Shown: positions 45,981 to 54,667, numbered from the stretch's first letter. The stretch: 63,702 nt of DNA from an uncultured Prevotella sp. (GCA_946415755.1 CAMKTS010000002.1:1-63702), one strand, 5' to 3'. Translations and numbers: made by a program. Notes: generated by a model from the sequence alone, not told the origin.

Positions 45981-46036
45981 AACAGCCGTGCTGTCGCAGC
46001 AGGGCTGGTTTCGGCAGACCGCTGTCCGCCACTGTA
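45981..46036 (+). promoter_or_regulatory. Possible remnant of a cobalamin riboswitch
   Basis: GGGCTGGTTTCGGCAGAC followed by CGCTGTCCGCCACTGTAA resembles the conserved 3' part of cobalamin riboswitches (GGTG..AATCC, CGCTGT.CCCGCCACTGT). The 5' half of a full riboswitch is not visible. A nine-codon ORF (MKKTISNET, 46053-46082) follows, as if a regulated gene had been lost. Confidence 0.3.
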
Positions 46037-46197
46037 AAAAACTCAAAACGCTATGAAAAAAACTATTAGCAATGAAACTTGATTCTTATCTTCAATGTTC
46101 AATGTTCAATGTTCAAAAACCCTTTCTGTGCCAACGATGTAAAAGATCACTTGCAATCCTTGCGTTGTTTCAAGTTTGCAAGTGCAAATGTAGGCAC

Positions 46198-46226
46198 AAA
46201 AAAAAAGCTGCACACGAGGTGCAGCG
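46198..46226 (-). terminator. Terminator of the 173-aa protein gene
   Basis: On the minus strand GCTGCAC, loop CTCGT, GTGCAGC followed by TTTTTTTTT, about 45 bp after the stop codon. To its left is a second hairpin (CACTTGCAA/TTTGCAAGTG, 46149-46185) of unknown role. Confidence 0.85.
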
Positions 46227-46228
46227 TT

Positions 46229-46269
46229 TTGCCAATCATTTGCCAATGGTTTGCCAATGGTTTGCCAAT
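46229..46269. repeat. 12-bp tandem repeat (TTTGCCAATGGT)
   Basis: Three to four copies, just past the stop codon of the 173-aa protein gene. Confidence 0.8.
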
Positions 46270-46790
46270 TACATATTGACGCAGGGCTTATATTCTATGG
46301 TTTTTTGCAGTTCTTCGTCCAGGGCTATGACCACTTTCTTCAACTCATGGAAGGCCCCCTCATCGTTCTTGCTATATTTCACTTTATCCAGCTGGCGTGC
46401 ATCTTCACTCAGAAACGACAGCGTAGTCAGTTCCCTTACATTACGGTAGTCGCATACATATTCCAAGTCTTCTGGAAGCGGCAGCTGGTTGATGCGTTCG
46501 CAAGCCTCGCGGGTGTTCGACGGATAGTTACAAGCCCATTGCAACAGCCAGATGGCTCCCGCCCATTTCCGTTTGGTGTCTATAGGTTTTCCTTTTCCCA
46601 CTATATTCGTCAGTGCCGTAGCCACCTGTTCGTCACTATAGTTCGTTTTCGGTATGTGTTCTTCATGATTAAAACTATCTGTTCCGGACTTGTTCATGTT
46701 TCCGTTAATAACCATGTTGTGAATGGTGGCACCCTGAAAGTAGTTGTAGATGCCACCACGATGATGCTGTGGTGATTCTTCTTTCTCCAT
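46269..46790 (-). CDS. Unknown island protein (173 aa)
   Basis: 173 aa. The N-terminal part GIYNYFQGATIHNMVINGNM is a stretch I associate with Bacteroidota mobile-element proteins; the rest is helical (ATALTNIVGKGKPIDTKRKW, WLLQWACNYP). No signal peptide. It has its own consensus promoter and a leader of roughly 250 nt with a large predicted hairpin, and its own terminator, so it is a separate unit inside the island. Function unknown. Confidence 0.7.
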   Translation of the reverse strand: MEKEESPQHHRGGIYNYFQGATIHNMVINGNMNKSGTDSFNHEEHIPKTNYSDEQVATALTNIVGKGKPIDTKRKWAGAIWLLQWACNYPSNTREACERINQLPLPEDLEYVCDYRNVRELTTLSFLSEDARQLDKVKYSKNDEGAFHELKKVVIALDEELQKTIEYKPCVNM

Positions 46791-46865
46791 TCTTTTAATA
46801 TTGTTTTAGTTAATAGTATTATTGCTTTTCGTGAAAAAGGAGGGGGGCAGTCACCAGAACAACAC

Positions 46866-46992
46866 GCCATCATACCCGCTAAAGTAACTAACGATGTGCC
46901 GTATCTGCCAAATGCCCACGTCTCCAAGACGTGAGCAGGCAGGCATTCTACTCGTTTAGTTACTCAGTTACAAACTTAGCGGGTTTGATGGC
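46866..46992 (-). ncRNA. Structured leader RNA element
   Basis: A 127-bp inverted-repeat structure: GCCATCA/TGATGGC, ACCCGCTAA/TTAGCGGGT, AGTAACTAA/TTTAGTTACT, UGCC/GGCA and an apical CACGTCT-CCA-AGACGTG hairpin, each pairing in nested order. It lies in the leader between the promoter at 47045-47076 and the 173-aa protein start. I cannot match it to a named RNA class; it could be a cis-regulator or a free small RNA. Confidence 0.6.
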
Positions 46993-47044
46993 AACGAGAA
47001 AGCTGTCTAAGCTCTATTTTCCACAATGTTTCTGTACTTGGATG

Positions 47045-47076
47045 CAAAGGTAACATTTTCTCCGCATTCCAACAAA
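47045..47076 (-). promoter_or_regulatory. Consensus promoter for the structured leader and 173-aa gene
   Basis: On the minus strand TTTG, 20-nt spacer, TACCTTTG: an ideal match, located after the hsdR stop codon. Confidence 0.75.
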
Positions 47077-47101
47077 TAATATTACTGTTTAATTTTTTCA
47101 A

Positions 47102-50100
47102 TTAGTCAGAATTGATAGTCAATCGGTCTATTTCACCGTGGAAGTGGTTCTCAATGGTGATGTTGATGACAAAGTTGTCCTCATTGTCTGCCCATTTGTT
47201 ACACTGAGCCATCACCGTCTCTAATGCCTGCTCCTGTCCTTCGGGAGGATAGTGGTATTTCTTCAGCAGACGCTTCACCATGACGCGCATCTTGGCACGT
47301 GCCGACTCTTTCTTGTTCCAGTCGATGGTGCGGTTTTTGCGCAGCTCTTCGGTCAGCTCTTTGGTGAGTGCCAGGAACTGCTCGTCAGAGTATGCCTGCC
47401 GGATACCTGTTGGAGAGGTGAGTGCATCGTAGAATGCTTTCTCCTCCCAATTAAGCCCCAGCTCATTGCCTTCCTCCTCTTCCTTCCTGATTTCCTCTGC
47501 TATCCTCAAGAGTTCTTCTATCACCTCTTCATTGGTCAGCATGCCTTTCATATAGTTACTCAGCGCACGGTTCATCATATCGCTGAATCGCTGGCTTTGC
47601 ACCACGCTCGTCGTTTGGTATTGATGGATACGTTCAGCCAACAGCTTCTTCAGCAGTTGCAAGGCCAGGTTTCTCTCCTTCCTCATGCGTACCTCTTTCA
47701 AGAATCCTTCGTCGAAGAGGTCGAACTTCACATCGCCTATCAGACTGATAACACCCTCGCTTCTGATGCTCTGTGCCAGCAGCTGACTGATACGCTCGGT
47801 GATTTCGTGCTTGCTGATTCTGTGCGTACCTGTAAAGCGGATGAGCATCACCCTGACGGCATCCATGAAGGCCACCTCCTGCTTGTCCCGTTCGTCTATC
47901 AGCGAACGGCACAGCGTGAGGGCGTTGTGCAGCAGCTGGCTCTCCTTGATATAGTCTTGCTGCCTCTTCTCGTTTTGGGGGTCAAGCATGAAGTTGGCCC
48001 CTCCTGTTATCGTCATCGAGCGTACCTGATTGCTTCCGTCAAAGAAGGACGTATAGTCGTAGCCATGCATCAGGTCGCGGCATATCTCCAGCTTCTCTAT
48101 GAACTTCACCTTGGCTGTCTTTGCAATGTCAGGATCTCCAAATGCCTTACGGTCACGCTGCGTATAGTCCTGCATGGCTTTCTTCAGCGGACTGGCTATG
48201 CCCACGTAGTCTACCACCAGTCCTCCTTCCTTGTCGGGGAACACACGGTTCACTCTTGCTATGGCCTGCATCAGGTTATGCCCCTTCATGGGCTTGTAGA
48301 CATACATCGTTGCCAGCGACGGCACGTCGAATCCCGTCAGCCACATATCCACCACGATGGCTATCTTCATCGGGCTTTCATCGTCTTTGAACAGCTTGGC
48401 GTATTCCTTGTTCGTGCGGTCGTTGATCAGCTGGTGCCATTCCTCCTTGTCCTTGTTGTCGGGGCTTGCCACCACATGCACCTTTTCCGTCCATTCCGGG
48501 CGCAGCTCCAATATCCGTTTGTATATCTTGAATGCAGCCAGCTTGTTGTAGGCCACGATCATCGCCTTTCCCGTCAGCTCATATTGCCGGTTCTCTTCAT
48601 AGTGCTTCAGGATATCGTCGCACAGGCTCCTGATGGTCGCATCGCTGCACAGCAGACCTTTGATGCCGCTGTTGTCGTTCTTGGCCTTGTTGGTTTGTTC
48701 CGGGGAGGCTCCTTCATCTGCCAGCTCGTCAAAGGCATCGTCCAGCTGCCGCAGCTTGTCCTCGTCAAGGTTCAGTTTGATGACGCGGCTTTCGTAGTAC
48801 ACGGGCTTGGTGGCACCGTCGGCTACCGCTTGCGTCATGTCATACACGTCGATGTAGTTGCCGAACACCTCCTGCGTATCCCTGTCTCTGTCGGATATCG
48901 GCGTACCGGTGAATCCTACGAATACGGCATTGGGCAGCGACTCCCGCATCAGCTTGGCAAAGCCTTTCTTCATCTTCTCTGACTTGCCGTCCCATTTCTC
49001 TTCCCCGTATTGTGAGCGGTGGGCCTCGTCGGTGATGACGATGATATTCCGTCTGTCACTCAGCAGTCCTGTTTCCTCCTCGAATTTCTGTATGGTGGTA
49101 AAGATGATGCCACCCGTTTCCAGATCTTTCAGTTTCCTTTTCAGGTCAGCCCTTCCACCGTCGGCAGCCTTTGTCTCTTTTCCCTTGGCGTTCAGCTCAA
49201 AGCCCACGCGCTGGGGTTCCTGCCGTATAAACTTGCTGCATCCTGCAAACTGCTCATACAGCTGCTGGTCCAGGTCGTTACGGTCGGTCACCACTACCAC
49301 CGTCAGCCCTGGCACGCTCATCATCAGCTTATGCACGAAGAACACCATCGAGAACGACTTGCCGCTGCCCTGTGTATGCCAGAACACGCCACCCTTTCCG
49401 TCCTGCCTCACGTATGCCTCATGTGCTCTCATCAACGCCTTGTTGACGGCAAAATACTGATGATAGGCTCCCATCACCTTCTTGGCCTTTCCCTCCTTAT
49501 GGTCAAAACAGACGTAGTTCTGCAGGATATCCAACAGCCGCTCCTTGGGGAAGATGCCCTCGAAGAACACGTTGTAGGGGATGAGCTTCTGCGTGCTGTA
49601 TTCTCCGCTCTTCGACTTCCATTCCATAAAGCGGTTTTCAGGAGCCGTGATGGTGCCTGCCTTAGTGGTCACCATGTCGCTGATCACGCTAAAGGCGTTA
49701 TAGACAAACAGGCTGGGGCATTTCTGCTGGTATTGTTTGATTTGCAGGTAGGCATCATCCTCTTCCACGTTTTCGTTCGTGGGCGATTTCAGCTCTATCA
49801 CCACCAGTGGCAGTCCATTCACGAATACCACCATGTCGCAGCGTATCTTTCCGTATTCCTCTACCGACCACTGGTTGGTAATCTTGAAACTGTTCCTTTC
49901 CACCCTGTCGAAGTCTATCAGCTTCACCAGAGCCGTCCGGTTACGCCCGTTGTCTACATATTTCACCTCTACGCCGTTCTGCACGTAGTCTGTCAGTTGT
50001 TCGTTGCGCTGCTCCAGTGTGCCCTCATGGATGTTGGTCACCAGCCGCTTTGCATCGTTAAGCACCGCTGCCGTCATGCCAGGATTCAGCCTTTGCAGGG

Positions 50101-50227
50101 CAGCCTCCAACTCTGCTATATAGCATGGCTGGCGGTAATCACGCTCCACGTCGTAGCCACATTCATATTGATAGCCTAACCGCTTGAACAGCTCTATCAG
50201 GGCCTGCTCGTATTCGTTCTCGTCCAT
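47102..50227 (-). CDS. hsdR: Type I restriction endonuclease, R subunit
   Basis: 1041 aa. N-terminal nuclease domain with the ExK pair in LPLVVIELKSPTNENV (near residue 150), then SF2 translocase motifs FWHTQGSGKSFSMVF (Walker A), VITDEAHRSQYG (DEAH) and VGFTGTPIS, and the C-terminal helical domain that contacts the methylase core. It cuts unmodified DNA after ATP-driven translocation. Last gene of the hsdM-membrane protein-hsdS-hsdR operon, two bases after hsdS. Confidence 0.95.
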   Translation of the reverse strand: MDENEYEQALIELFKRLGYQYECGYDVERDYRQPCYIAELEAALQRLNPGMTAAVLNDAKRLVTNIHEGTLEQRNEQLTDYVQNGVEVKYVDNGRNRTALVKLIDFDRVERNSFKITNQWSVEEYGKIRCDMVVFVNGLPLVVIELKSPTNENVEEDDAYLQIKQYQQKCPSLFVYNAFSVISDMVTTKAGTITAPENRFMEWKSKSGEYSTQKLIPYNVFFEGIFPKERLLDILQNYVCFDHKEGKAKKVMGAYHQYFAVNKALMRAHEAYVRQDGKGGVFWHTQGSGKSFSMVFFVHKLMMSVPGLTVVVVTDRNDLDQQLYEQFAGCSKFIRQEPQRVGFELNAKGKETKAADGGRADLKRKLKDLETGGIIFTTIQKFEEETGLLSDRRNIIVITDEAHRSQYGEEKWDGKSEKMKKGFAKLMRESLPNAVFVGFTGTPISDRDRDTQEVFGNYIDVYDMTQAVADGATKPVYYESRVIKLNLDEDKLRQLDDAFDELADEGASPEQTNKAKNDNSGIKGLLCSDATIRSLCDDILKHYEENRQYELTGKAMIVAYNKLAAFKIYKRILELRPEWTEKVHVVASPDNKDKEEWHQLINDRTNKEYAKLFKDDESPMKIAIVVDMWLTGFDVPSLATMYVYKPMKGHNLMQAIARVNRVFPDKEGGLVVDYVGIASPLKKAMQDYTQRDRKAFGDPDIAKTAKVKFIEKLEICRDLMHGYDYTSFFDGSNQVRSMTITGGANFMLDPQNEKRQQDYIKESQLLHNALTLCRSLIDERDKQEVAFMDAVRVMLIRFTGTHRISKHEITERISQLLAQSIRSEGVISLIGDVKFDLFDEGFLKEVRMRKERNLALQLLKKLLAERIHQYQTTSVVQSQRFSDMMNRALSNYMKGMLTNEEVIEELLRIAEEIRKEEEEGNELGLNWEEKAFYDALTSPTGIRQAYSDEQFLALTKELTEELRKNRTIDWNKKESARAKMRVMVKRLLKKYHYPPEGQEQALETVMAQCNKWADNEDNFVINITIENHFHGEIDRLTINSD

Positions 50228-50229
50228 AT

Positions 50230-51507
50230 CTATAGTTTGGTTTCTATTTCATTTACTTTCAGCTCCCCAGACATCAAGCGAGGAAGCAGAGTGTCGCGAA
50301 GTTCTGCTAAGTTACGGGATTCTTTGCAATTAAAGAGAATCTGTTTAATCAGTGGCAAAACATACTCTGAGAATTTTATTACTATTTCATTGTCAGGTGT
50401 GAATATTAGTATATTCTCAATATCTTGCCTATTTATACCTGGTATTGCAGCTTTACCTCCTTGTGCATTCAAATAATTCATAACATAGTCTGTTTGAAAA
50501 TAGAAATAACAGAATGCGTTAAACCCTTTCTTCCCAAAATCAAGCTTAAACACATGCTCATTTAGATAACACTTTTCAAAAGGATAACCTTCACCAAATA
50601 TAGAGAAATTAGGAATAAAAAAGCCAGGTTTGCCTCCGTCTTTATAGATTAGCAGTTCATAGCCATTTACTTTGCCAGTCTTTAAAGAAGATGCATAATC
50701 TTCTGATATATATTTTGTCTTAGAGTAGTCATATTTACCAATTCCTTTTACGTGTTCCGCACCCACACTTGGGATTCCTGAGTTGATTTCACTAACGCCT
50801 CCCTTTGGTCTTCTACCTGTTTCAAGGATATGATTTATCTCGGAAACTTTTTTAATTTTTAAACATTTTGGAATCATTCCCAATTCACTATCCACAAACT
50901 CACCATCGCGGAAAGGCTCAAAGTCCACAAACCAAGACTTAAACAACGCCTGTGCCTGCTGCTCTAAATTGTCATTTATCCGTCGGTTTAACTCGATTTT
51001 ATCATCAAGAGATTTGAGGATAGATACTATTCCCTCTTGAGTTTTTCGTGATGGTACTTTCAGAGTAACCTCTTTAAAATCCTTAAGGACAATTCGCGGT
51101 AAAGCTGAACCAGAAACGCAATTATTTGTTATGTAGTTAAAAACCTCTGGCGATTTCAGTAAGTAACATAGAAAGTATGAATCAACAAGCTTATTTGGAC
51201 GGAAAATAGCAATAGATGATAATATTCCCTCATCTTTAGTTTCTTTACAAACAAATATTTGCTTTAAATAACTACCGTCTTTAGCAACAAGTATATCGCC
51301 TTTTTGTGGTATACAGTCATTCTGCTTCAACGAAAGAAAATCTTCTAAAGAAATGTATTTACATTTTGAATAATCAAAACCATATTCCAACATATCTTTT
51401 ACAGAAAACATTGGATAACCCTCACACTGCGCTTTAGGGCTCGAATGAGATCCATCTGTGATTTTCTGACAGATTTCCTTTAGTTTATATTCTTTCCACT
51501 CTTCCAT
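50230..51507 (-). CDS. hsdS: Type I R-M specificity subunit
   Basis: 425 aa with two target-recognition domains (about 1-150 and 205-375), each followed by a conserved helix (SILKSLDDKIELNRRINDNL after the first). The central link ALFKSWFVDFEPFRDGEFV is typical. It sets the bipartite recognition sequence. Base composition is more AT-rich than hsdM and hsdR, as common for hsdS genes that change by recombination. No second or inverted hsdS copy is seen nearby, so phase variation by inversion is not supported. Confidence 0.93.
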   Translation of the reverse strand: MEEWKEYKLKEICQKITDGSHSSPKAQCEGYPMFSVKDMLEYGFDYSKCKYISLEDFLSLKQNDCIPQKGDILVAKDGSYLKQIFVCKETKDEGILSSIAIFRPNKLVDSYFLCYLLKSPEVFNYITNNCVSGSALPRIVLKDFKEVTLKVPSRKTQEGIVSILKSLDDKIELNRRINDNLEQQAQALFKSWFVDFEPFRDGEFVDSELGMIPKCLKIKKVSEINHILETGRRPKGGVSEINSGIPSVGAEHVKGIGKYDYSKTKYISEDYASSLKTGKVNGYELLIYKDGGKPGFFIPNFSIFGEGYPFEKCYLNEHVFKLDFGKKGFNAFCYFYFQTDYVMNYLNAQGGKAAIPGINRQDIENILIFTPDNEIVIKFSEYVLPLIKQILFNCKESRNLAELRDTLLPRLMSGELKVNEIETKL

Positions 51508-51517
51508 AAATGAGAAT

Positions 51518-51904
51518 TTATTTCTTTGCCAACCTGTTCTTCAATTCTCTCAATTCCCCCTTTGCTTGTTGTAACCAACGGAGGCGTTTTTGTTGAAAAT
51601 CACGCTCATTGGCAATCTGGGTGCCTCTTTCCATCTTGTGATAGAAAGGCTCATCGATGGATGTCATGCGTCTAAAAGAATCATTAGCTTCTTCATTCGC
51701 CTGTTGGTGACGTATTGCAGCTTCTGTTTCTTCCTTCTCTAATTGAATCTGCAACAGTCTGATTTGAATATCAGCCAGCTCTTTGATGCTTTTAATCGTC
51801 TTTCGGGCATCTCTTGCACCACTCTTACTGGTGTACCATGCTAACGCTACCGCAATAATCGGGCTTAATATCGTTGCCCACTCTACAAGATTATCCATTA
51901 TCAT
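51518..51904 (-). CDS. Membrane-anchored coiled-coil protein within the R-M operon
   Basis: 128 aa. One membrane helix at the N-terminus (NLVEWATILSPIIAVALAWY), then a long coiled coil (about 40-125) rich in Glu, Lys and Gln (RLLQIQLEKEETEAAIRHQQ). The start codon overlaps the hsdM stop by four bases, and hsdS starts 10 bp downstream, so it is made with the R-M enzyme. Not part of the standard type I set. It may tether or regulate the complex; no family recognised. Confidence 0.75.
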   Translation of the reverse strand: MIMDNLVEWATILSPIIAVALAWYTSKSGARDARKTIKSIKELADIQIRLLQIQLEKEETEAAIRHQQANEEANDSFRRMTSIDEPFYHKMERGTQIANERDFQQKRLRWLQQAKGELRELKNRLAKK

Positions 51905-53409
51905 AAGCTATATCCAATACTCCCCAACTGTTTCTTGATCTCTTCCTCCAGGCGGTGGCTTTCCTTGAAGAGGCCGCTGAGTTCCGATGTCAGCCGCTGC
52001 ATCTTCTCGGCAAAGGGCTCGCCGTCATCTTCCTGCTCGGCAATGCCCACATAACGGCCGGGAGTGAGTATGAAGTCCTGCCCCTTGATCTCCTCGATGG
52101 TGCGCACAGCACAGAAGCCCTTCTCATCCTCTAATGTGCCGGCACGGAAACGGTCGAAGGTCTCGGCAATACGGAGAACATCAGGCTCCTTCAGCTCACG
52201 GACGGCACGGGTGACCATCTCGCCCATATTGCGGGCATCGATGAAGAGCGTCTTGCCTGACTGCGACTTGTTACGGGAGAGGAACCATAGCGATACAGGA
52301 ATGCCCGTATTATAGAATAGCTGCGAGGGCAGGGCTACGATGCCTTCCACCAAGTCGGCCTCTACGATCTTCTGACGGATGGCCCCCTCACCACCTGTCT
52401 GAGAGCTGAGTGCTCCGTTGGCAAGCACCAAGCCGATACGTCCTATGGGCGAGAGGTGATGAATCATGTGCTGCATCCATGCAAAGTTGGCATTGCCTGC
52501 GGGCGGTGTGCCATACTGCCAGCGCTTGTCGTTCTGTAGCTTGTCGGCTCCCCAGTCGCTGAGATTGAAGGGAGGATTGGCCATGATGAAGTCGGCCTTT
52601 AGCGTGGGGTGCTGGTCATCGAAGAAGGTGTCGGCGTATGACTGCCCCAGGTTGGCTTCCAAGCCGCGGATGGCTACGTTCATCTTTGCCATCTTCCATG
52701 TGGTGGAGTTCAGCTCCTGACCATAGATGCTGATGCCAGAGAGGGCCTTCTGATGGTTTTGCAGGAACTTCGCGCTCTGCACAAACATGCCACCGCTGCC
52801 GCAGCAGGGGTCATACACACGTCCCTCGTAGGGCTGGATTACCTCTACGATGGTGCGCACAATACAGCTTGGCGTATAGAATTCGCCTGCGTTCTTTCCC
52901 TCCAACGAGGCGAACTTCTGCAAACAGTATTCATAGACGCGCCCCAGCAGGTCTTTCTCGTCGGCCGATGCCAGCATCTTGATATTCGAGAAGAGGTCGA
53001 CCACATCGCCCAGGCGTCGCTTGTCAAGCTCCGGGCGGGAATAGTTGCCTGGCAATACGCCCTTCAGCGACAGGTTCTCGCCCTCGATGGCATCCAGCGC
53101 AGCATCTATCACCTTCCCTATCTCCGGGGTATGTGCAGCCTCGCTGATGGCTGCCCATCGTGCCTTTGCCGGAACAAAGAACACGCTGTCGGCTGCATAT
53201 TCGTCCTTGTCCTCAGGGTCTGCATACTCATCCTCCGACAGCTCTGCAAACTTCGCCTCGAACTTATCGCTGATATACTTCAGGAATATCAGCCCAAGCA
53301 CCACGCTCTTATACTCCGCAGCATCCAAATTGCCGCGCAGCTTGTCAGCAGCCCTCCAGATGGTTTCCTCAAAACCTATCGATGTCGTATTCTCGTTCTT
53401 CTTTGCCAT
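51901..53409 (-). CDS. hsdM: Type I R-M DNA methyltransferase subunit
   Basis: 502 aa. N-terminal HsdM_N helical domain (about 10-145), then the N6-adenine methylase domain with GEFYTPSCIVRTIVEVI, VYDPCCGSGGMFV (AdoMet motif I) and ADFIMANPPFNLSDWG (catalytic NPPF). The C-terminal helices hold HsdS. First gene of the operon. The promoter is not clear; a REP-like hairpin lies upstream. Confidence 0.95.
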   Translation of the reverse strand: MAKKNENTTSIGFEETIWRAADKLRGNLDAAEYKSVVLGLIFLKYISDKFEAKFAELSEDEYADPEDKDEYAADSVFFVPAKARWAAISEAAHTPEIGKVIDAALDAIEGENLSLKGVLPGNYSRPELDKRRLGDVVDLFSNIKMLASADEKDLLGRVYEYCLQKFASLEGKNAGEFYTPSCIVRTIVEVIQPYEGRVYDPCCGSGGMFVQSAKFLQNHQKALSGISIYGQELNSTTWKMAKMNVAIRGLEANLGQSYADTFFDDQHPTLKADFIMANPPFNLSDWGADKLQNDKRWQYGTPPAGNANFAWMQHMIHHLSPIGRIGLVLANGALSSQTGGEGAIRQKIVEADLVEGIVALPSQLFYNTGIPVSLWFLSRNKSQSGKTLFIDARNMGEMVTRAVRELKEPDVLRIAETFDRFRAGTLEDEKGFCAVRTIEEIKGQDFILTPGRYVGIAEQEDDGEPFAEKMQRLTSELSGLFKESHRLEEEIKKQLGSIGYSL

Positions 53410-53525
53410 ATCTCTTGTTTGTTTATTGTCCTTTTCGAAAATCCCATCTATTCTCCCGAACCAATGGGCTTAAACTACATATTAAATAAGCGGCACTGTG
53501 GTAACACCACGTGTGCTATATTTCT

Positions 53526-53564
53526 GACCTCACAGGGGGACAGTCCCCGTGTGAGCATCTTGTT
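53526..53564. repeat. REP-like hairpin between hsdM and toxin genes
   Basis: CTCACAGGGGGA and TCCCCGTGTGAG pair with one mismatch around a CAG loop. Bacteroidota carry similar GGGGACAGTCCCC palindromes that are thought to be REP elements mobilised by Y1 transposases. A TGCTATATTTCTG motif to the left recurs inverted at 53628-53646. Confidence 0.55.
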
Positions 53565-53658
53565 AAATTGTGTCTGCGCTTCGTTCATATTTCTGTTTAC
53601 TATTTTATTCTACTTTTGTCCTAACTGACAATATAGCACAGAAATATGGAGTGGAAGA

Positions 53659-53958
53659 TTATGGCTTCTTATATACTTTCAATGGTTTGCGTGCTGAAGA
53701 GCGGATGCTGAGAACTGTTAGCTTCCGAGTGTTATAGCGGAAGATGACGGTGAAGCCCATCAGGTAGAAAAACCTTACGTCAGGACGTGTTGACGGACTA
53801 CTGGCAGTTGGTGTCTGGGCAAGACGCTGTAAATCCTCTAAAAGACAACGTAGCAAGCGGTGGCTGTAACTGTCACTACCGTTTCGCTCGTCGTAAAAAG
53901 TGAGGATTTTCTTTAGCTGGTTAGTGCTACGGCGGCTGAACTCAATGCTTAAAGCCAT
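53659..53958 (-). CDS. RelE/ParE-type toxin
   Basis: 99 aa: SIEFSRRSTNQLKKILTFYD opening, RHLLRCLLEDL-like middle helix (in the protein RLLRCLLEDLQRLAQTP) and the beta-strand end FFYLMGFTVIFRYN and VLSIRSSARKP. It matches RelE/ParE-type proteins of about 95-100 aa. It overlaps the antitoxin gene by 10 bp, the usual antitoxin-first order. Whether it cuts mRNA or poisons gyrase is unclear. Confidence 0.75.
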   Translation of the reverse strand: MALSIEFSRRSTNQLKKILTFYDERNGSDSYSHRLLRCLLEDLQRLAQTPTASSPSTRPDVRFFYLMGFTVIFRYNTRKLTVLSIRSSARKPLKVYKKP

Positions 53959-54209
53959 TTTGCAAACATTGTTTTGAATTCGGCCATTGATACTGTTTCA
54001 CCACGATCCACTTCGGCTATTTCCTCTTCTATGTCGGGAGTAACATGCAAGACTCCATTCTCGATGCGGGCATAGGCCATATCATCGGGCAAGACCACCT
54101 CCTCGTATGCGTATGCCACATCGGCTGCCGGCTCCTGTGCTGTCAAACAGCTGCCGTCCTCTTCGTCAAATTTTGGATATGGTTTACCTTCTTTCATCGT
54201 CTCTCGCAT
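53949..54209 (-). CDS. Antitoxin of the RelE/ParE pair
   Basis: 86 aa from the ATG at 54209, ten bases after a TATCTTTG -7 element; codons further upstream overlap that promoter. Acidic, with a C-terminal helix (VDRGETVSMAEFKTMFAKWL) expected to cap the toxin. No obvious DNA-binding motif at the N-terminus, so autoregulation is uncertain. Confidence 0.65.
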   Translation of the reverse strand: MRETMKEGKPYPKFDEEDGSCLTAQEPAADVAYAYEEVVLPDDMAYARIENGVLHVTPDIEEEIAEVDRGETVSMAEFKTMFAKWL

Positions 54210-54219
54210 TTTTATGCCG

Positions 54220-54227
54220 CAAAGATA
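54220..54227 (-). promoter_or_regulatory. -7 element of the toxin-antitoxin operon
   Basis: TATCTTTG on the minus strand, ten bases before the antitoxin ATG. Confidence 0.5.
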
Positions 54228-54307
54228 CGACAAAAGATTGAGACTGCCAAATCTTTCTCCATAATTCTGTGCCACAATGTCAAAGAACACTTCTTTTACT
54301 GTATATT

Positions 54308-54425
54308 CTATTCAAATACTTGACGTAATATCGCTTGTTTCAAGGCATCGAACTCTTGAGAAATCTTGTCGTAGTTCTCTTGTCCTTACGCTGCAGACTG
54401 ACTCCGATGGCGATGCCGAAGGCTT
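54308..54425 (-). pseudogene. Remnant of a lost gene, possibly R-M related
   Basis: The minus strand encodes ENYDKISQEFDALKQAILRQ then VFE-stop, preceded in another frame by AFGIAIGVSLQRKDK. The ...LKQAILRQ.FE ending resembles C-termini of type I HsdS-like proteins. One frameshift and no start indicate a decayed 3' end. About 35 codons remain. Confidence 0.3.
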
Positions 54426-54459
54426 GTTTTAAGTTCGATGTTCTGATTTTCAAAAAAAT

Positions 54460-54646
54460 CCACCTGCTTTAGCCCTGCTCACAGGAGCAGGCGGATTCCA
54501 AAACAATACTCTCGCAGCCTTCACAGGAGGCGGGTGTTTACAACAAAAAATGTATATGAAAAAAACCACCTGCTTTGGCCCTACTCTTAGGAGCAGGTGG
54601 AAATTTATCAACAAATTAAAACTTGCGGCCTTCACAGGAGGCAAGA
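54460..54646. repeat. Tandem pair of 106-bp repeats, each with two hairpins
   Basis: Units start at 54460 and 54566. Each has CCACCTGCTTT(A/G)GCCCT paired with AGGAGCAGG, and a second GCCTTCACAGGAGGC hairpin about 30 bp later, separated by A/T-rich DNA. There is no convincing gene; translations just repeat the unit. It follows a small lipoprotein-like gene and could be a double terminator for it. Confidence 0.75.
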
Positions 54647-54667
54647 CTAAAAAGATAAAAAAAAATA

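Noticed and set aside
47252..48982. 576-codon plus-strand ORF opposite hsdR
   Set aside because: Antisense to conserved helicase and C-terminal domains, no start signal and no recognisable fold.
50230..51507. Phase-variable inverting hsdS system
   Set aside because: Only one hsdS and no recombinase or partial inverted hsdS copy in the window.
53604..53622. Rightward promoter (TACTTTTG) making RNA antisense to the toxin gene
   Set aside because: Only the -7 element is convincing; no -33 match or terminator, so not listed as a feature.
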